Below are positions 16,789-25,246 of a DNA stretch of 64,000 nucleotides, piece by piece. This stretch comes from an uncultured Christensenellaceae bacterium (GTDB taxonomy: Bacteria; Bacillota; Clostridia; Christensenellales; Pumilibacteraceae). The notes beneath the pieces were generated by a model. That model searched no databases. It saw nothing but the letters and a program-made list of their open reading frames with translations, and was not told the origin of the DNA. The stretch lies in NCBI GenBank assembly GCA_910588155.1, contig CAJUPB010000008.1:1-64000 (forward strand), written 5' to 3'. A program made the position numbers and the translations under genes. Positions within the stretch are counted from its first letter, which is position 1; each line of letters begins with the position of its first letter.

Positions 16789-17934
16789 ATGAACAGATTT
16801 GTGTTGAATGAAACGAGCTATCACGGAGCGGGCGCGATTGAAGCGATACCCGAGGAAATCAAAAAGCGCAAGCTGAAAAAGGTGTTTGTATGTTCCGACC
16901 CCGACCTTGTGAAATTCAAAGTAACCGACAAAGTGCTTAAAGTGTTGGACGGCGCAAAAATCGCATATTCGCTTTTTACCGGCATACAGGCAAATCCGAC
17001 GATAGAAAACGTCAAAGACGGAGTGGACGAATTCAAGAAAGCAAAAGCGGATTGCATAGTCGCAATCGGCGGCGGTTCGGCGATGGATACGGCAAAAGCG
17101 GTCGGCATAATAATAGCCAATCCCGAACACGCAGACGTTCGTTCCCTCGAAGGAGCGGTGAACACCGAAAATCCGTCCGTTCCCATTATTGCCGTCCCGA
17201 CAACGGCAGGTACGGCGGCGGAAGTTACTATTAATTATGTCATAACGGACAAAGAAAAGAACAGAAAATTCGTTTGTGTTGACCCTCACGATATTCCCGT
17301 CGTTGCCGTTGTGGATTCCGATATGATGAGTTCGATGCCGAAGGGCTTGACTGCGTCCACGGGTATGGATGCGCTTACTCACGCAATCGAGGGCTATATC
17401 ACAAAGGGCGCGTGGGAACTTTCCGATATGTTCCATTTGAAAGCGATAGAACTCATAAGCAGACATTTGCGTTCGGCGGTCGCGGGAGAGAAGTCCGGCA
17501 GAGAGGGAATGGCTCTCGGGCAGTACGTTGCGGGTATGGGCTTTTCCAACGTGGGTTTGGGTATCGTTCACTCTATGGCGCATCCGCTCGGCGCGCTGTA
17601 CAATACGCCGCACGGGGTGGCAAACGCCATACTTCTGCCTACGGTTATGCAGTATAATGCATCGGCGACGGGCGAAAAATATCGTGAAATTGCCCGCGCT
17701 ATGGGTGTGGCGGAAGTGGATTCTATGAGCGCGGAAGAATACCGCAAGGCGGCTGTGGACGCGGTCAAAAAGTTGAGCAAGGACGTGGGCATTCCCGCCG
17801 ACCTCAAAGAAATCGTCAAAAGAGAAGACTTGGATTTTCTGGCGCAGTCGGCTATGGACGATGCCTGCCGCCCCGGAAATCCGAAAGACCCGACAAAGGC
17901 GGACATAATAGCGCTCTATGAAGAGCTTCTTTAA
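16789..17934 (+). CDS. fucO: Iron-type alcohol dehydrogenase, probable lactaldehyde reductase
   Basis: The 381-residue group III alcohol dehydrogenase has the NAD-binding GGGSAMDTAKA motif (about 95-105), PTTAGTAAE, and the metal-ligand region with GMDALTHAIEGY, HSMAHPLGALYNTPHG and a C-terminal His/Asp-containing helix. In this setting it should reduce L-lactaldehyde from RhaD to 1,2-propanediol with NADH, closing the redox balance of anaerobic rhamnose fermentation. The symbol reflects that role; butanol or 1,3-propanediol dehydrogenase activity cannot be excluded from sequence. AAGGAG precedes ATG 16789. Confidence 0.85.
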   Translation: MNRFVLNETSYHGAGAIEAIPEEIKKRKLKKVFVCSDPDLVKFKVTDKVLKVLDGAKIAYSLFTGIQANPTIENVKDGVDEFKKAKADCIVAIGGGSAMDTAKAVGIIIANPEHADVRSLEGAVNTENPSVPIIAVPTTAGTAAEVTINYVITDKEKNRKFVCVDPHDIPVVAVVDSDMMSSMPKGLTASTGMDALTHAIEGYITKGAWELSDMFHLKAIELISRHLRSAVAGEKSGREGMALGQYVAGMGFSNVGLGIVHSMAHPLGALYNTPHGVANAILLPTVMQYNASATGEKYREIARAMGVAEVDSMSAEEYRKAAVDAVKKLSKDVGIPADLKEIVKREDLDFLAQSAMDDACRPGNPKDPTKADIIALYEELL

Positions 17935-17950
17935 ATTGTGCGAAAAATGT

Positions 17951-17980
17951 TTGACATAGATTGCCTTCGTAGTGTATAAT
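17951..17980 (+). promoter_or_regulatory. Promoter of the Na/Pi cotransporter gene
   Basis: TTGACA (17951-17956), 18-bp spacer, TATAAT (17975-17980). Transcription would start near 17987, just before the riboswitch-like leader. Confidence 0.8.
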
Positions 17981-18002
17981 TGCAAACGGACAACTTCATA
18001 GT

Positions 18003-18133
18003 CCTTTAAAAGGGAGTAGAAAGCGTTTGTCAAACGTGCGCTATCCGTCAATACGGTATCTAAAATACCCGGTAACGCTTAAATTTCGAGACTTTTACTG
18101 AATACATATTCGGTAGGGGTCTCTTTATTTTTT
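18003..18133 (+). ncRNA. Candidate yybP-ykoY (Mn2+) riboswitch with terminator platform
   Basis: The leader carries GGGAGTAG (18012-18019) and CGAGACTTTTA (18087-18097), which match the conserved 5' and 3' parts of the yybP-ykoY class. P1 pairs TAAAAG (18007-18012) with CTTTTA (18092-18097). P2 pairs AAGCGTT (18021-18027) with AACGCTT (18074-18080). Between them lie small hairpins including CCGT/ACGG (18045-18056). The 3' P1 strand also belongs to a terminator, GAGAC...GTCTC (18088-18123), followed by a T-rich tract. Ligand-stabilised P1 would break the terminator, so metal should switch the gene on. Confidence 0.72.
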
Positions 18134-18145
18134 AAGGAGTGAAAT

Positions 18146-19810
18146 ATGGACGTCGTTTCGGTCATAACATCGGTGTTGACTCTCGTTGCGGGCGTGGGAA
18201 TATTTTTGATTGCCTGCACGATGATGAGCTCCAATCTCGAAGCTCTCGGCAGTAAAAAACTGAAAGCGCTTTTTTCAAAAACGTCCAAAAGCAAATTGCT
18301 GGGAGTCGGCGTGGGAGCGGCGGCGACGGCGGCAATTCAAAGTTCCAGCGCAACGACTGTTATGGTCATAGGTTTCGTCAATGCGGGAATAATGACTTTG
18401 GCGCAGGCGGCAACGGTTATTTTCGGCGCAAACATAGGCACGACGATTACGGGTCAGCTTGTCGCTCTGGGTATGTTCGGGGCTTCGTCGATTTCCACTT
18501 CCGTTATCTTTGCCGCTCTTGCCGGCGTGGGCGCATTTATACTTGTCTTTGCGAAAAAAGACAAGGCACAAAAGATTGGCGGCATACTTGCGGGCTTCGG
18601 TATGCTGTTTGTCGGACTGTCTATGATGAGCGGCGCGATGGGATATTTTTCCGAGCTGGAATCGGTCAAAAACTTCCTTGCGCTGTTTGAAAATCCGCTT
18701 CTGCTGGCGCTCATAGGCGCACTGCTGACGGCAGTTGTTCAAAGCTCGTCGGTGATGACGTCGATGACGATAACTATGGTCGTGACGGGACTCATATCGC
18801 TGAACCAGGGCATATATCTGACTATGGGTTCCAATGTGGGTACTTGCGTGACCGCGCTGATTGCCGGACTTACAAGCACCAAAAACGCAAAGCGAACCGC
18901 GCTCGTACATCTGTTTTTCAACGTGGGCGGCGTTGTCGTGTTTATGATTGCGGGTATGTTTTTGAGATTGGGCGGCGTGGACTACGGCTTTTTATTCGGC
19001 AAAATGTTTCCACACGTTCCGCAAATGCAACTTGCTATGTTCCACACGATATTCAACGTCGTCACCGTGGTAATAGCTCTGCCGCTTACGGGGCTGTTGG
19101 TGAAACTTGTCACAAAGATAGTTCCCGACAAAAAAGACGAGTCGGAAAAGGATAGTGCTCCGAAATTTGCTTTTGTCAACGAGTATATGCTGAAAACGCC
19201 GCCGATAGCCGTGCAGCAAACCAAAAACGAAGTGATAAATATGGCGGCGGTGGCGAAAACGAATTTCGACATTGCTTGCGACATAGTATGCACGTTGAAT
19301 TACGACAGATTGGAAGAGTTCGTAAAAAACGAAATATTTTTAAACTTTTTGAATTCGGAATTAACGGCATTTGTCGTTAAGCTGTCGAGGTCGGATTTGA
19401 GCGAAAAGGACAGAACATATCTGTCTACGGTTTTCCGTTCGGTCATCGATTTGGAACGCATAGGCGACTATGCCGAAAATATCGTGGAATATGCCGACAA
19501 ACTCAAAGAGTCGGGCGAAAGTTTTTCTTCCGAAGCGATAGAGGAAATCACGGAACTTAAAAATCTTGTGAACAGCCTTTACGATAACGTCATAACGGCT
19601 TACAAAGACGCAAAGAGAAGCGCGCTTAAAGCGGCGTACGTCGTGGAAGAAAAAGTGGACAAAGCCGCGGAAGAAATGACGCAAAGTCATATCGGGCGCT
19701 TGCGCGACGGCAAGTGTACGCCGGATGCGGGAACGCGATACGTCTCTCTCGTGGCGAATGCGGAGAGAGTTGCGGACCACTATATAAACGTTGCCAAATG
19801 CGTGTTCTGA
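18146..19810 (+). CDS. Na/Pi cotransporter family protein with PhoU-like domain
   Basis: The 554-residue protein has a membrane half with the duplicated NptA/PNaS repeat. QSSSATTVMVIGF (about 58) and QSSSVMTSMTITM (about 198) are the two signature copies, followed by GTTITGQ and GTCVTAL. A C-terminal PhoU-like helical domain (about 350-554, SVIDLERIGDYAENIVEY) follows. The family is annotated as sodium-dependent phosphate transport; direction and substrate are often unproven. The preceding leader looks like a Mn2+ riboswitch, so a link with manganese or phosphate-metal balance is possible. AAGGAG precedes ATG 18146. Confidence 0.88.
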   Translation: MDVVSVITSVLTLVAGVGIFLIACTMMSSNLEALGSKKLKALFSKTSKSKLLGVGVGAAATAAIQSSSATTVMVIGFVNAGIMTLAQAATVIFGANIGTTITGQLVALGMFGASSISTSVIFAALAGVGAFILVFAKKDKAQKIGGILAGFGMLFVGLSMMSGAMGYFSELESVKNFLALFENPLLLALIGALLTAVVQSSSVMTSMTITMVVTGLISLNQGIYLTMGSNVGTCVTALIAGLTSTKNAKRTALVHLFFNVGGVVVFMIAGMFLRLGGVDYGFLFGKMFPHVPQMQLAMFHTIFNVVTVVIALPLTGLLVKLVTKIVPDKKDESEKDSAPKFAFVNEYMLKTPPIAVQQTKNEVINMAAVAKTNFDIACDIVCTLNYDRLEEFVKNEIFLNFLNSELTAFVVKLSRSDLSEKDRTYLSTVFRSVIDLERIGDYAENIVEYADKLKESGESFSSEAIEEITELKNLVNSLYDNVITAYKDAKRSALKAAYVVEEKVDKAAEEMTQSHIGRLRDGKCTPDAGTRYVSLVANAERVADHYINVAKCVF

Positions 19811-19845
19811 CGTCTTGACTTTCGTTGCCGTTTGGATTAGGAAAG

Positions 19846-19875
19846 ACACGGGTCGTTTTCGATTCGTGTTTTTTA
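19846..19875 (+). terminator. Terminator after the Na/Pi cotransporter gene
   Basis: ACACG...TCG pairs with CGA...CGTGT around a TTTT loop, followed by six T's. Confidence 0.75.
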
Positions 19876-19902
19876 TTTTACGGTATGCGGTATTACACAA
19901 TA

Positions 19903-19924
19903 CTTGAATATTTGTTCAAATATT
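19903..19924. promoter_or_regulatory. Upstream ArsR/SmtB-type operator
   Basis: TTGAA-N6-TTCAA (19904-19919) with flanking AT-rich symmetry lies about 18 bp before the -35 box. It matches the inverted repeats bound by CadC/CzrA/SmtB-type sensors. Confidence 0.65.
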
Positions 19925-19936
19925 ATATAAAAATGC

Positions 19937-19965
19937 TTGACAAACCGTATACGGCGGAATATAAT
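19937..19965 (+). promoter_or_regulatory. Promoter of the metal-efflux operon
   Basis: TTGACA (19937-19942), 17 bp, TATAAT (19960-19965). It is flanked on both sides by ArsR-type operators. Confidence 0.85.
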
Positions 19966-19970
19966 ATATA

Positions 19971-19992
19971 CAGTTGAACACTTATTCAACTG
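19971..19992. promoter_or_regulatory. Downstream ArsR/SmtB-type operator
   Basis: CAGTTGAA (19971-19978) and TTCAACTG (19985-19992) are perfect 8-bp inverted repeats around 6 bp. The site covers the expected transcription start, so bound repressor would block initiation. Confidence 0.75.
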
Positions 19993-20037
19993 TTTGTACA
20001 AATATTTTTAGGAGCTCAAAGAGAGGAGATACGACAA

Positions 20038-20415
20038 ATGGACGAAAAAAACGTGAAGGAAGCGGAAGAAATTTGCGGCAGCGTGCACGTGCACGGCGAG
20101 GCCGTGGAACGAGTGAGAAAAGCTATGCCGGACGACGATTTGCTGGTGGACGCGGCGGAACTGTTTAAGGTGTTCGGAGATTCCACCCGCACGAAAATAT
20201 TGTCCGCGCTGTTTACAAGCGAGCTGTGCGTGTGCGATATTGCGGAAATTCTCGGAATGAGTATGTCGGCGGTGTCGCATCAACTGCGGATTCTGCGTCA
20301 GACAAAGATAGTAAAAAGCCGAAAGAAAGGGAAGGAAGTATTCTATTCGCTCGATGACGAGCATATTTCCGAGATATACCGCATTGCGCTTATACATCTT
20401 TCCGAAATCGAATAA
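20038..20415 (+). CDS. ArsR/SmtB-family metal sensor
   Basis: The 125-residue winged-helix repressor has ELCVCDIAEILGMSMSAVSHQL: CVC on helix alpha3 plus the recognition helix. Asp and His residues sit on the C-terminal helix (DDEHISEIYRIALIHLSE), as in alpha5 zinc sites. A Cys/His-containing N-terminal stretch (CGSVHVHGE) adds a possible third ligand group, as in CadC. It should repress this operon until Zn, Cd or Pb binds. GAGGAG precedes ATG 20038. Confidence 0.88.
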   Translation: MDEKNVKEAEEICGSVHVHGEAVERVRKAMPDDDLLVDAAELFKVFGDSTRTKILSALFTSELCVCDIAEILGMSMSAVSHQLRILRQTKIVKSRKKGKEVFYSLDDEHISEIYRIALIHLSEIE

Positions 20416-20426
20416 AGGAGCCGATT

Positions 20427-20645
20427 ATGAAAAAAGTTTTTAAAGTATGTGATTTGGACTGTGCGAATTGCGCTATGAAAATGGAGCGCAAGATAAACGA
20501 AATCGACGGCGTCAATTTTGCGAGCGTCAGCTTTATGATGCAAAAAATAACGCTCGATTTCGACGAAAGCAAAAAGGACGAAATCTTGAAGAAAATGGTC
20601 GAGACCTGTAAAAAAATCGAACCCGACTGTAAAATTATCGTGTGA
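20427..20645 (+). CDS. Heavy-metal-associated (HMA) domain protein
   Basis: This 72-residue single-domain protein has a ferredoxin-like HMA fold. The metal-binding motif is CANCAMKME near residue 13, which differs slightly from the common MxCxxC because the first residues are LDCANC. It lies between the ArsR gene and an ATPase that lacks its own N-terminal HMA domain, so it probably delivers metal to that pump or works as its detached regulatory domain. Confidence 0.88.
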   Translation: MKKVFKVCDLDCANCAMKMERKINEIDGVNFASVSFMMQKITLDFDESKKDEILKKMVETCKKIEPDCKIIV

Positions 20646-20656
20646 GGCGGTGAAAT

Positions 20657-22528
20657 ATGAGTAAACGCCTTATTACACTTATTCGAATAATAATAGCCGC
20701 GGTTTTGTTTATCGCCGCAGTAGTGACCGTCAAACTTGTTTCGATGCCTTGGTGGGGAAACCTCGTCATATTTATTCCGATTTATGTTTTAATTGCTTAC
20801 GATATTTTCGTCAAAGCAGTAAAGGGTGCATTCCACGGACAACTGCTCGACGAAAACCTTTTGATGATAATTGCGACGGTCGGAGCGTTCGTTGTCAGGG
20901 AATATCCCGAGGCGATACTCGTTATGTGGCTGTATCAGATAGGCGAACTTTTTCAGAGTTACGCCGTCGGAAAATCGCGTAAGTCGATAGCGGCACTTAT
21001 GGATATCCGTCCCGACACCGCGCGCGTGATACGCGACGGAGAGGAGTTGATATTGCCGCCGGACGAGGTGGAAATCGGCGATACCGTCGTCGTATTCGTC
21101 GGCGAAAAAATACCGTTGGACGGCACGATTACTTGCGGCAGTACGTCAATCGATACGTCTGCGCTGACAGGCGAGAGCCTGCCGAAATCGGCGAAGGAAG
21201 GCGACGAAGTGCTTTCCGGCTGTATAAACCTGACGGCAAAAATAGAGATGAGAGCCGAAAAAGAGTTTTACGATTCCACGGCAAGCAAGATTTTGGACCT
21301 TGTGGAAAATGCGGCGGGAAGAAAGGCGAAAGCAGAAAACTTCATTACAAAATTTGCACGTTGGTATACGCCGATTGTCGTGTTTGCGGCGATAGCGCTT
21401 GCCGTCGTTCCGTCGATTTTTACGGGAGATTGGAACGTGTGGGTATACCGCGCATTGTCTTTTTTGGTGGCGTCCTGTCCCTGTGCGCTTGTCATAAGCA
21501 TACCGCTCGGATTCTTCGGCGGTATAGGCGGAGCAAGCTCCGTCGGCGTACTTGTAAAGGGCGGAAACTATTTGGAGTTGCTTGCAAAAGCCGACACGTT
21601 CGTTATGGATAAGACAGGTACGGTGACGAAAGGCTCTTTCGAAGTCGTGAGCGCGACTCCGGAGAATAAAAGGCAAGAATTGTTGCGCCTTGCGGCAATT
21701 GCGGAGAGTGCTTCCACGCACCCGATTGCAATGTCGATACTCCGCTCCGCAGAAAAGACGGATGCAAGGGGTTGGGCTGTCGAGGAAATTGCGGGCAAAG
21801 GCGTACGCGCGACGAAAGACGGGGAAACAATCTGCGTCGGCGGAGAAAGTCTTATGCGGTCGGAAAACATAGAATTTGCTCCGTTGCAGCAAATCGGAAC
21901 GACGGTATATGTCGCAAAAGACGGCGAGTTTGTCGGAAGTATTCTTCTTGGGGACGCACTCAAAGAAGGCAGCAGGGCGGCTGTCGAGAAGATGAAAGCC
22001 GACGGTTGCAAAACCTATATGCTGACGGGCGACAACGAGCGCACGGCGAGAGCTGTTGCGCAGACGGTCGGTATCGACGAATTCAAAGCCGAGCTGTTGC
22101 CCGCGGATAAAGTGACGGAGTTCGAAAAAATACTCGAAAGGAAGAAGAAAGGTTCGGTCGTTGCATTCGTCGGCGACGGAATAAACGACGCTCCCGTGCT
22201 TACGAGAGCGGACATAGGCATTGCTATGGGCGGCTTGGGAAGCGACAGTGCGATAGAGGCGGCGGACGTGGTGCTTATGCGCGACGACCTTGGCTCCATT
22301 GCGGAAGCAAAAAAGACGGCAAAACACACCGTGAACGTGTGCAGAGAAAATCTTGTGTTCGCGCTTGTCGTTAAAGCCGCGGTGCTGGTGCTGTCCGCAT
22401 TGGGCATAACGAATATGTGGCTGGCAATTTTTGCGGACGTCGGCGTGATGATACTTGCGGTTTTAAACGCGTTGCGACCCGCTTTGGCTGCCGGACGTCG
22501 GGTAAAGAGAAGCAAATCCGAGACGTAG
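20657..22528 (+). CDS. cadA: P1B-type heavy-metal-exporting ATPase (Zn/Cd/Pb type)
   Basis: The 623-residue membrane ATPase has TGES (about 175), the transport motif SCPCALVIS (CPC near 273) and the phosphorylated Asp in DKTGT (about 318). It also has the SASTHP nucleotide-binding motif and GDGINDAPVLTRADIGIAMG in the hinge. CPC plus the absence of Cu-type features fits Zn2+/Cd2+/Pb2+ export. It has no N-terminal HMA domain; the separate 72-residue protein just upstream supplies one. It is in an operon with its sensor. ATG 20657 follows GAGGCGGTG with modest spacing. Confidence 0.9.
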   Translation: MSKRLITLIRIIIAAVLFIAAVVTVKLVSMPWWGNLVIFIPIYVLIAYDIFVKAVKGAFHGQLLDENLLMIIATVGAFVVREYPEAILVMWLYQIGELFQSYAVGKSRKSIAALMDIRPDTARVIRDGEELILPPDEVEIGDTVVVFVGEKIPLDGTITCGSTSIDTSALTGESLPKSAKEGDEVLSGCINLTAKIEMRAEKEFYDSTASKILDLVENAAGRKAKAENFITKFARWYTPIVVFAAIALAVVPSIFTGDWNVWVYRALSFLVASCPCALVISIPLGFFGGIGGASSVGVLVKGGNYLELLAKADTFVMDKTGTVTKGSFEVVSATPENKRQELLRLAAIAESASTHPIAMSILRSAEKTDARGWAVEEIAGKGVRATKDGETICVGGESLMRSENIEFAPLQQIGTTVYVAKDGEFVGSILLGDALKEGSRAAVEKMKADGCKTYMLTGDNERTARAVAQTVGIDEFKAELLPADKVTEFEKILERKKKGSVVAFVGDGINDAPVLTRADIGIAMGGLGSDSAIEAADVVLMRDDLGSIAEAKKTAKHTVNVCRENLVFALVVKAAVLVLSALGITNMWLAIFADVGVMILAVLNALRPALAAGRRVKRSKSET

Positions 22529-22535
22529 ACATAGA

Positions 22536-22565
22536 CCCCGTTCCTTTAAATCGGAACGGGGTTTT
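22536..22565 (+). terminator. Terminator after the P1B ATPase
   Basis: CCCCGTTCC and GGAACGGGG form a 9-bp stem around an 8-nt loop, followed by TTTT. Confidence 0.85.
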
Positions 22566-22588
22566 AATATGCAATACTCTTCGATTTA

Positions 22589-22617
22589 TTGACTTTTTGC
22601 CCCGAATGTGATACAAT
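22589..22617 (+). promoter_or_regulatory. Promoter of the Sel1-repeat gene
   Basis: TTGACT (22589-22594), 17 bp, TACAAT (22612-22617). Confidence 0.7.
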
Positions 22618-22659
22618 GATACAAAGACAGAAATCAAAATCGTAAAAGAGGATACCATA

Positions 22660-24291
22660 ATGGACGCAACTCAAAGACAGATGACCTATTCCGAGGCCGT
22701 TCGCAAGTTCAAAGACAACGACGTCGTCGGAGCTTTCGAGGCTTTTGATTCGATAGGCGGATACGGCGACAGCTATACCTATCTCGGCTATCTTGCGATG
22801 AATAAAGCGGTAAGCGGCACGACTATGGAATTTGCGGCGCATTGCTTTGCGGTCTCGCAGAAAAAAGGCGACGCAAAAGCACAGATGCTTATGGGCGAGT
22901 TGGCAAGAATGGTAGGCGACGACGAGCAAGCGGCGAAATACGTGCAGGGCGCGGTTGCGGGATTGGAAGCGCAGGCAGTCGGCGGCGACTTTTTTGCGTC
23001 ATACCTGCTTGCCGATTACTATCTTTCGACGGGCGACAAATCGAATGCGTTTACTCACGCATTGAAGTCGGCGGACAGCGGTTATTGCGCGTCGCAGTTT
23101 TTGGTATCACAAATGTATGCGGAGGGCAGCGGCACGACTCCCGACGAGACGAGAGCGTTTGCCTATCTCGAAAAATCGGCTTATAAAAATTACGGCGAAG
23201 CACAGTATGCGCTCGGCTTTCGCTATTCGAAAGGAAACGGCGTTCCGCAAGACGACGATATGGCTTTGAAGCTTTATCAAATGGCGGCGGAAAGCGGTAT
23301 AAGCGGCGCGGCATATAACCTGTCGCTGTGGTACGAAAGGGCATACGACGAAAACAATTCCTTCAAGTGGTTGGAGCGGGCGGCTCTTCTCGGAGATACC
23401 GCGGCGATGTTGAAACTCGCTATGTACTACGACGGCGAGAAGGGCGGCGACGCAAAAGAGGCGTGTATATGGTATGACAGCGCGATGAAGAAGGGAAGCA
23501 ACGAAGCCTGTTTCTTGCTCGGCGAGCATTACGAAACCGGCGACGGTGTGGATAAGAATATGAAAAAGGCGATTGAGTATTACGAAAGCGCGGCAGCGAA
23601 GGGATATTCTCCCGCGCAAAGTAAACTCGGTTATATTTACAAGACCGAAGAGGGTTTCAAAAATCCCGAACGCAGTATCTATTGGAACGACAAAGCGGCA
23701 CAGGGCGACGATATGCGCGCGCTTTGCAATCTCGGTATAAGTTACGAATTCGGCAACGGCGTGGAAAAGAACGAGAAAAAAGCGTTCGAGTTATACCGCC
23801 GCAGTGCCCGTCTCGGCTACGACAGAGGAATGTATAATCTCGCATACTGCTATATGCGCGGTTTCGGTACGAACGAGGACCATTGGCAAGCGGCGCACTA
23901 TTTCGAAAAGGCGGCGCAAAAGGGACACGTAGAAGCAATGTACAATATAGGCGTTATGTATCTCAACGGCGACGGAGTAAACAAGGACTGCAAGCGTGCT
24001 GCCGAATGGTTTTACAAAGCGGCGCAGAACAATAATATCGAGTCGATTTTCTATCTCGGGTATTGCTATATGAACGGACTCGGCGTCAAAAAATATCCCG
24101 CGATGGCGGTGCATTATTTCCGCAAAGCGGCGGACGGAGGCGACCCCGAGGCGATGTTCAATCTCGGATATTGCTACTACAACGGCAACGGCGTCGCAGA
24201 GGACAGAGCGCAGGCTCGCGAGCTGTGGAAAAAGGCGGCGGAAGCGGGACACGCCTATGCAAGAGAAGTTCTGACTTCTCTCGGAAACTGA
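22660..24291 (+). CDS. Sel1-like repeat protein
   Basis: The 543-residue soluble protein consists almost entirely of about a dozen Sel1-type repeats of roughly 36 residues. The core is A..LG..Y..G.GV..D...A...Y..AA..G, for example AMYNIGVMYLNGDGVNKD and AMFNLGYCYYNGNGV. Such alpha-solenoids are protein-interaction scaffolds. No signal peptide is visible, so it should be cytoplasmic. It has its own promoter and no functional neighbours that suggest a partner. Confidence 0.9.
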   Translation: MDATQRQMTYSEAVRKFKDNDVVGAFEAFDSIGGYGDSYTYLGYLAMNKAVSGTTMEFAAHCFAVSQKKGDAKAQMLMGELARMVGDDEQAAKYVQGAVAGLEAQAVGGDFFASYLLADYYLSTGDKSNAFTHALKSADSGYCASQFLVSQMYAEGSGTTPDETRAFAYLEKSAYKNYGEAQYALGFRYSKGNGVPQDDDMALKLYQMAAESGISGAAYNLSLWYERAYDENNSFKWLERAALLGDTAAMLKLAMYYDGEKGGDAKEACIWYDSAMKKGSNEACFLLGEHYETGDGVDKNMKKAIEYYESAAAKGYSPAQSKLGYIYKTEEGFKNPERSIYWNDKAAQGDDMRALCNLGISYEFGNGVEKNEKKAFELYRRSARLGYDRGMYNLAYCYMRGFGTNEDHWQAAHYFEKAAQKGHVEAMYNIGVMYLNGDGVNKDCKRAAEWFYKAAQNNNIESIFYLGYCYMNGLGVKKYPAMAVHYFRKAADGGDPEAMFNLGYCYYNGNGVAEDRAQARELWKKAAEAGHAYAREVLTSLGN

Positions 24292-24336
24292 TTTGCCGAA
24301 GTAAAAGAAAGAATTGGCAAACAACGAAATACGGAC

Positions 24337-24364
24337 CGAGTCGGGAAGCAATGCTCTCGACTCG
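24337..24364 (+). terminator. Hairpin before metF, weak terminator or leader structure
   Basis: CGAGTCGGGA pairs with TCTCGACTCG (10 bp including one G-T pair) around an 8-nt loop. Only TTTG follows, so it could end the Sel1 transcript weakly or structure the metF leader. Confidence 0.4.
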
Positions 24365-24385
24365 CTTTGTATAAACGGAGTCGAT

Positions 24386-25246
24386 ATGAAGATAAACGAA
24401 TTATTCGAAAAAAAGAAACTTGTTTTGAGCGCAGAGGTTTTCCCTCCCAAAACAAGCGGTACATTGGAGCTTGTCGTGCGCGCGCTTAAAGATATTGCCT
24501 CGTGTAAGCCCGACTTTGTTTCGGTGACTTGCTCTGCGGGCAACGAAATGCGAACCGAGGATGTTGCGACCGTAGTCAAAGACGCCTTTTCTATGGAATG
24601 CGTTGCGCATTTGACTTGCGTGAACGCGACGAAAGCAAGCGTTGCCGAACGGTTGGAAACACTGAAAAGAAAGCGTGTGGATAATATCCTTGTGTTGCGC
24701 GGCGACGTGCGCGACGGCGACAAGCTGACCGATTTTCACTATGCAAGCGAGCTTGCCGAGTTTGTTAAAAGCAGTTGTCCCGACTTCAATCTCATAGGCG
24801 CGTGCTATCCCGAGGGGCACTTCGAAGCCGAAAGTTTGGATAAGGATATAGAAAACCTGAAACGTAAAATCGACGCAGGCGTGACTCATCTCGTAACGCA
24901 ACTGTTTATGGATAACGAAGTTTTCTATCGGTATCTCGACAAGCTGGAAAAGGCGGGGATAGACGTACCTGTCGCCGCAGGAATAATGCCGATAACGACG
25001 ACTGCTATGATAAAACGCACGGTGGAACTGTCGGGCGCAAGTATGCCGCATCGTTTCACCGCGCTTGCCGCGCGTTTCGAAGGCGTGGCAATGCGCGAGG
25101 CGGGACTGAACTATGCGGTCGAACAGATTACCGAGTTGATTTCTCGCGGTGTTCGCGGCGTACATTTGTATACTATGAATAAGGGCGACGTGGCAACCGA
25201 AGTGTTTTCGAGAATAGAGAAAGTGGCGGAAAGTGTGAGACAGTGA
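24386..25246 (+). CDS. metF: Methylenetetrahydrofolate reductase
   Basis: The 286-residue TIM-barrel enzyme reduces 5,10-methylene-THF to 5-methyl-THF, the methyl donor for MetH. LSAEVFPPK near the N-terminus contains the catalytic-site Glu. NILVLRGD, GACYPEGH and LVTQLFMDN are family signatures. The start is ATG 24386 because AACGGAG lies six bases upstream; an in-frame TTG at 24314 lacks a good site. The stop codon overlaps the GTG start of the activation-domain gene, which places folate reduction, B12 reactivation and methionine synthesis in one operon. Confidence 0.92.
   Translation: MKINELFEKKKLVLSAEVFPPKTSGTLELVVRALKDIASCKPDFVSVTCSAGNEMRTEDVATVVKDAFSMECVAHLTCVNATKASVAERLETLKRKRVDNILVLRGDVRDGDKLTDFHYASELAEFVKSSCPDFNLIGACYPEGHFEAESLDKDIENLKRKIDAGVTHLVTQLFMDNEVFYRYLDKLEKAGIDVPVAAGIMPITTTAMIKRTVELSGASMPHRFTALAARFEGVAMREAGLNYAVEQITELISRGVRGVHLYTMNKGDVATEVFSRIEKVAESVRQ

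Noticed and set aside
16783..18051. 422-residue minus-strand frame across the alcohol dehydrogenase
   Set aside because: Antisense to a clear enzyme gene and its promoter region; no domain recognised.
21146..22327. 393-residue minus-strand frame inside the P1B ATPase
   Set aside because: Mirror of the ATPase codons; no ribosome binding site.
24292..24385. SAM or B12 riboswitch before metF
   Set aside because: The gap is under 100 nt and shows only one hairpin; no SAM-box or cobalamin-box core is visible.
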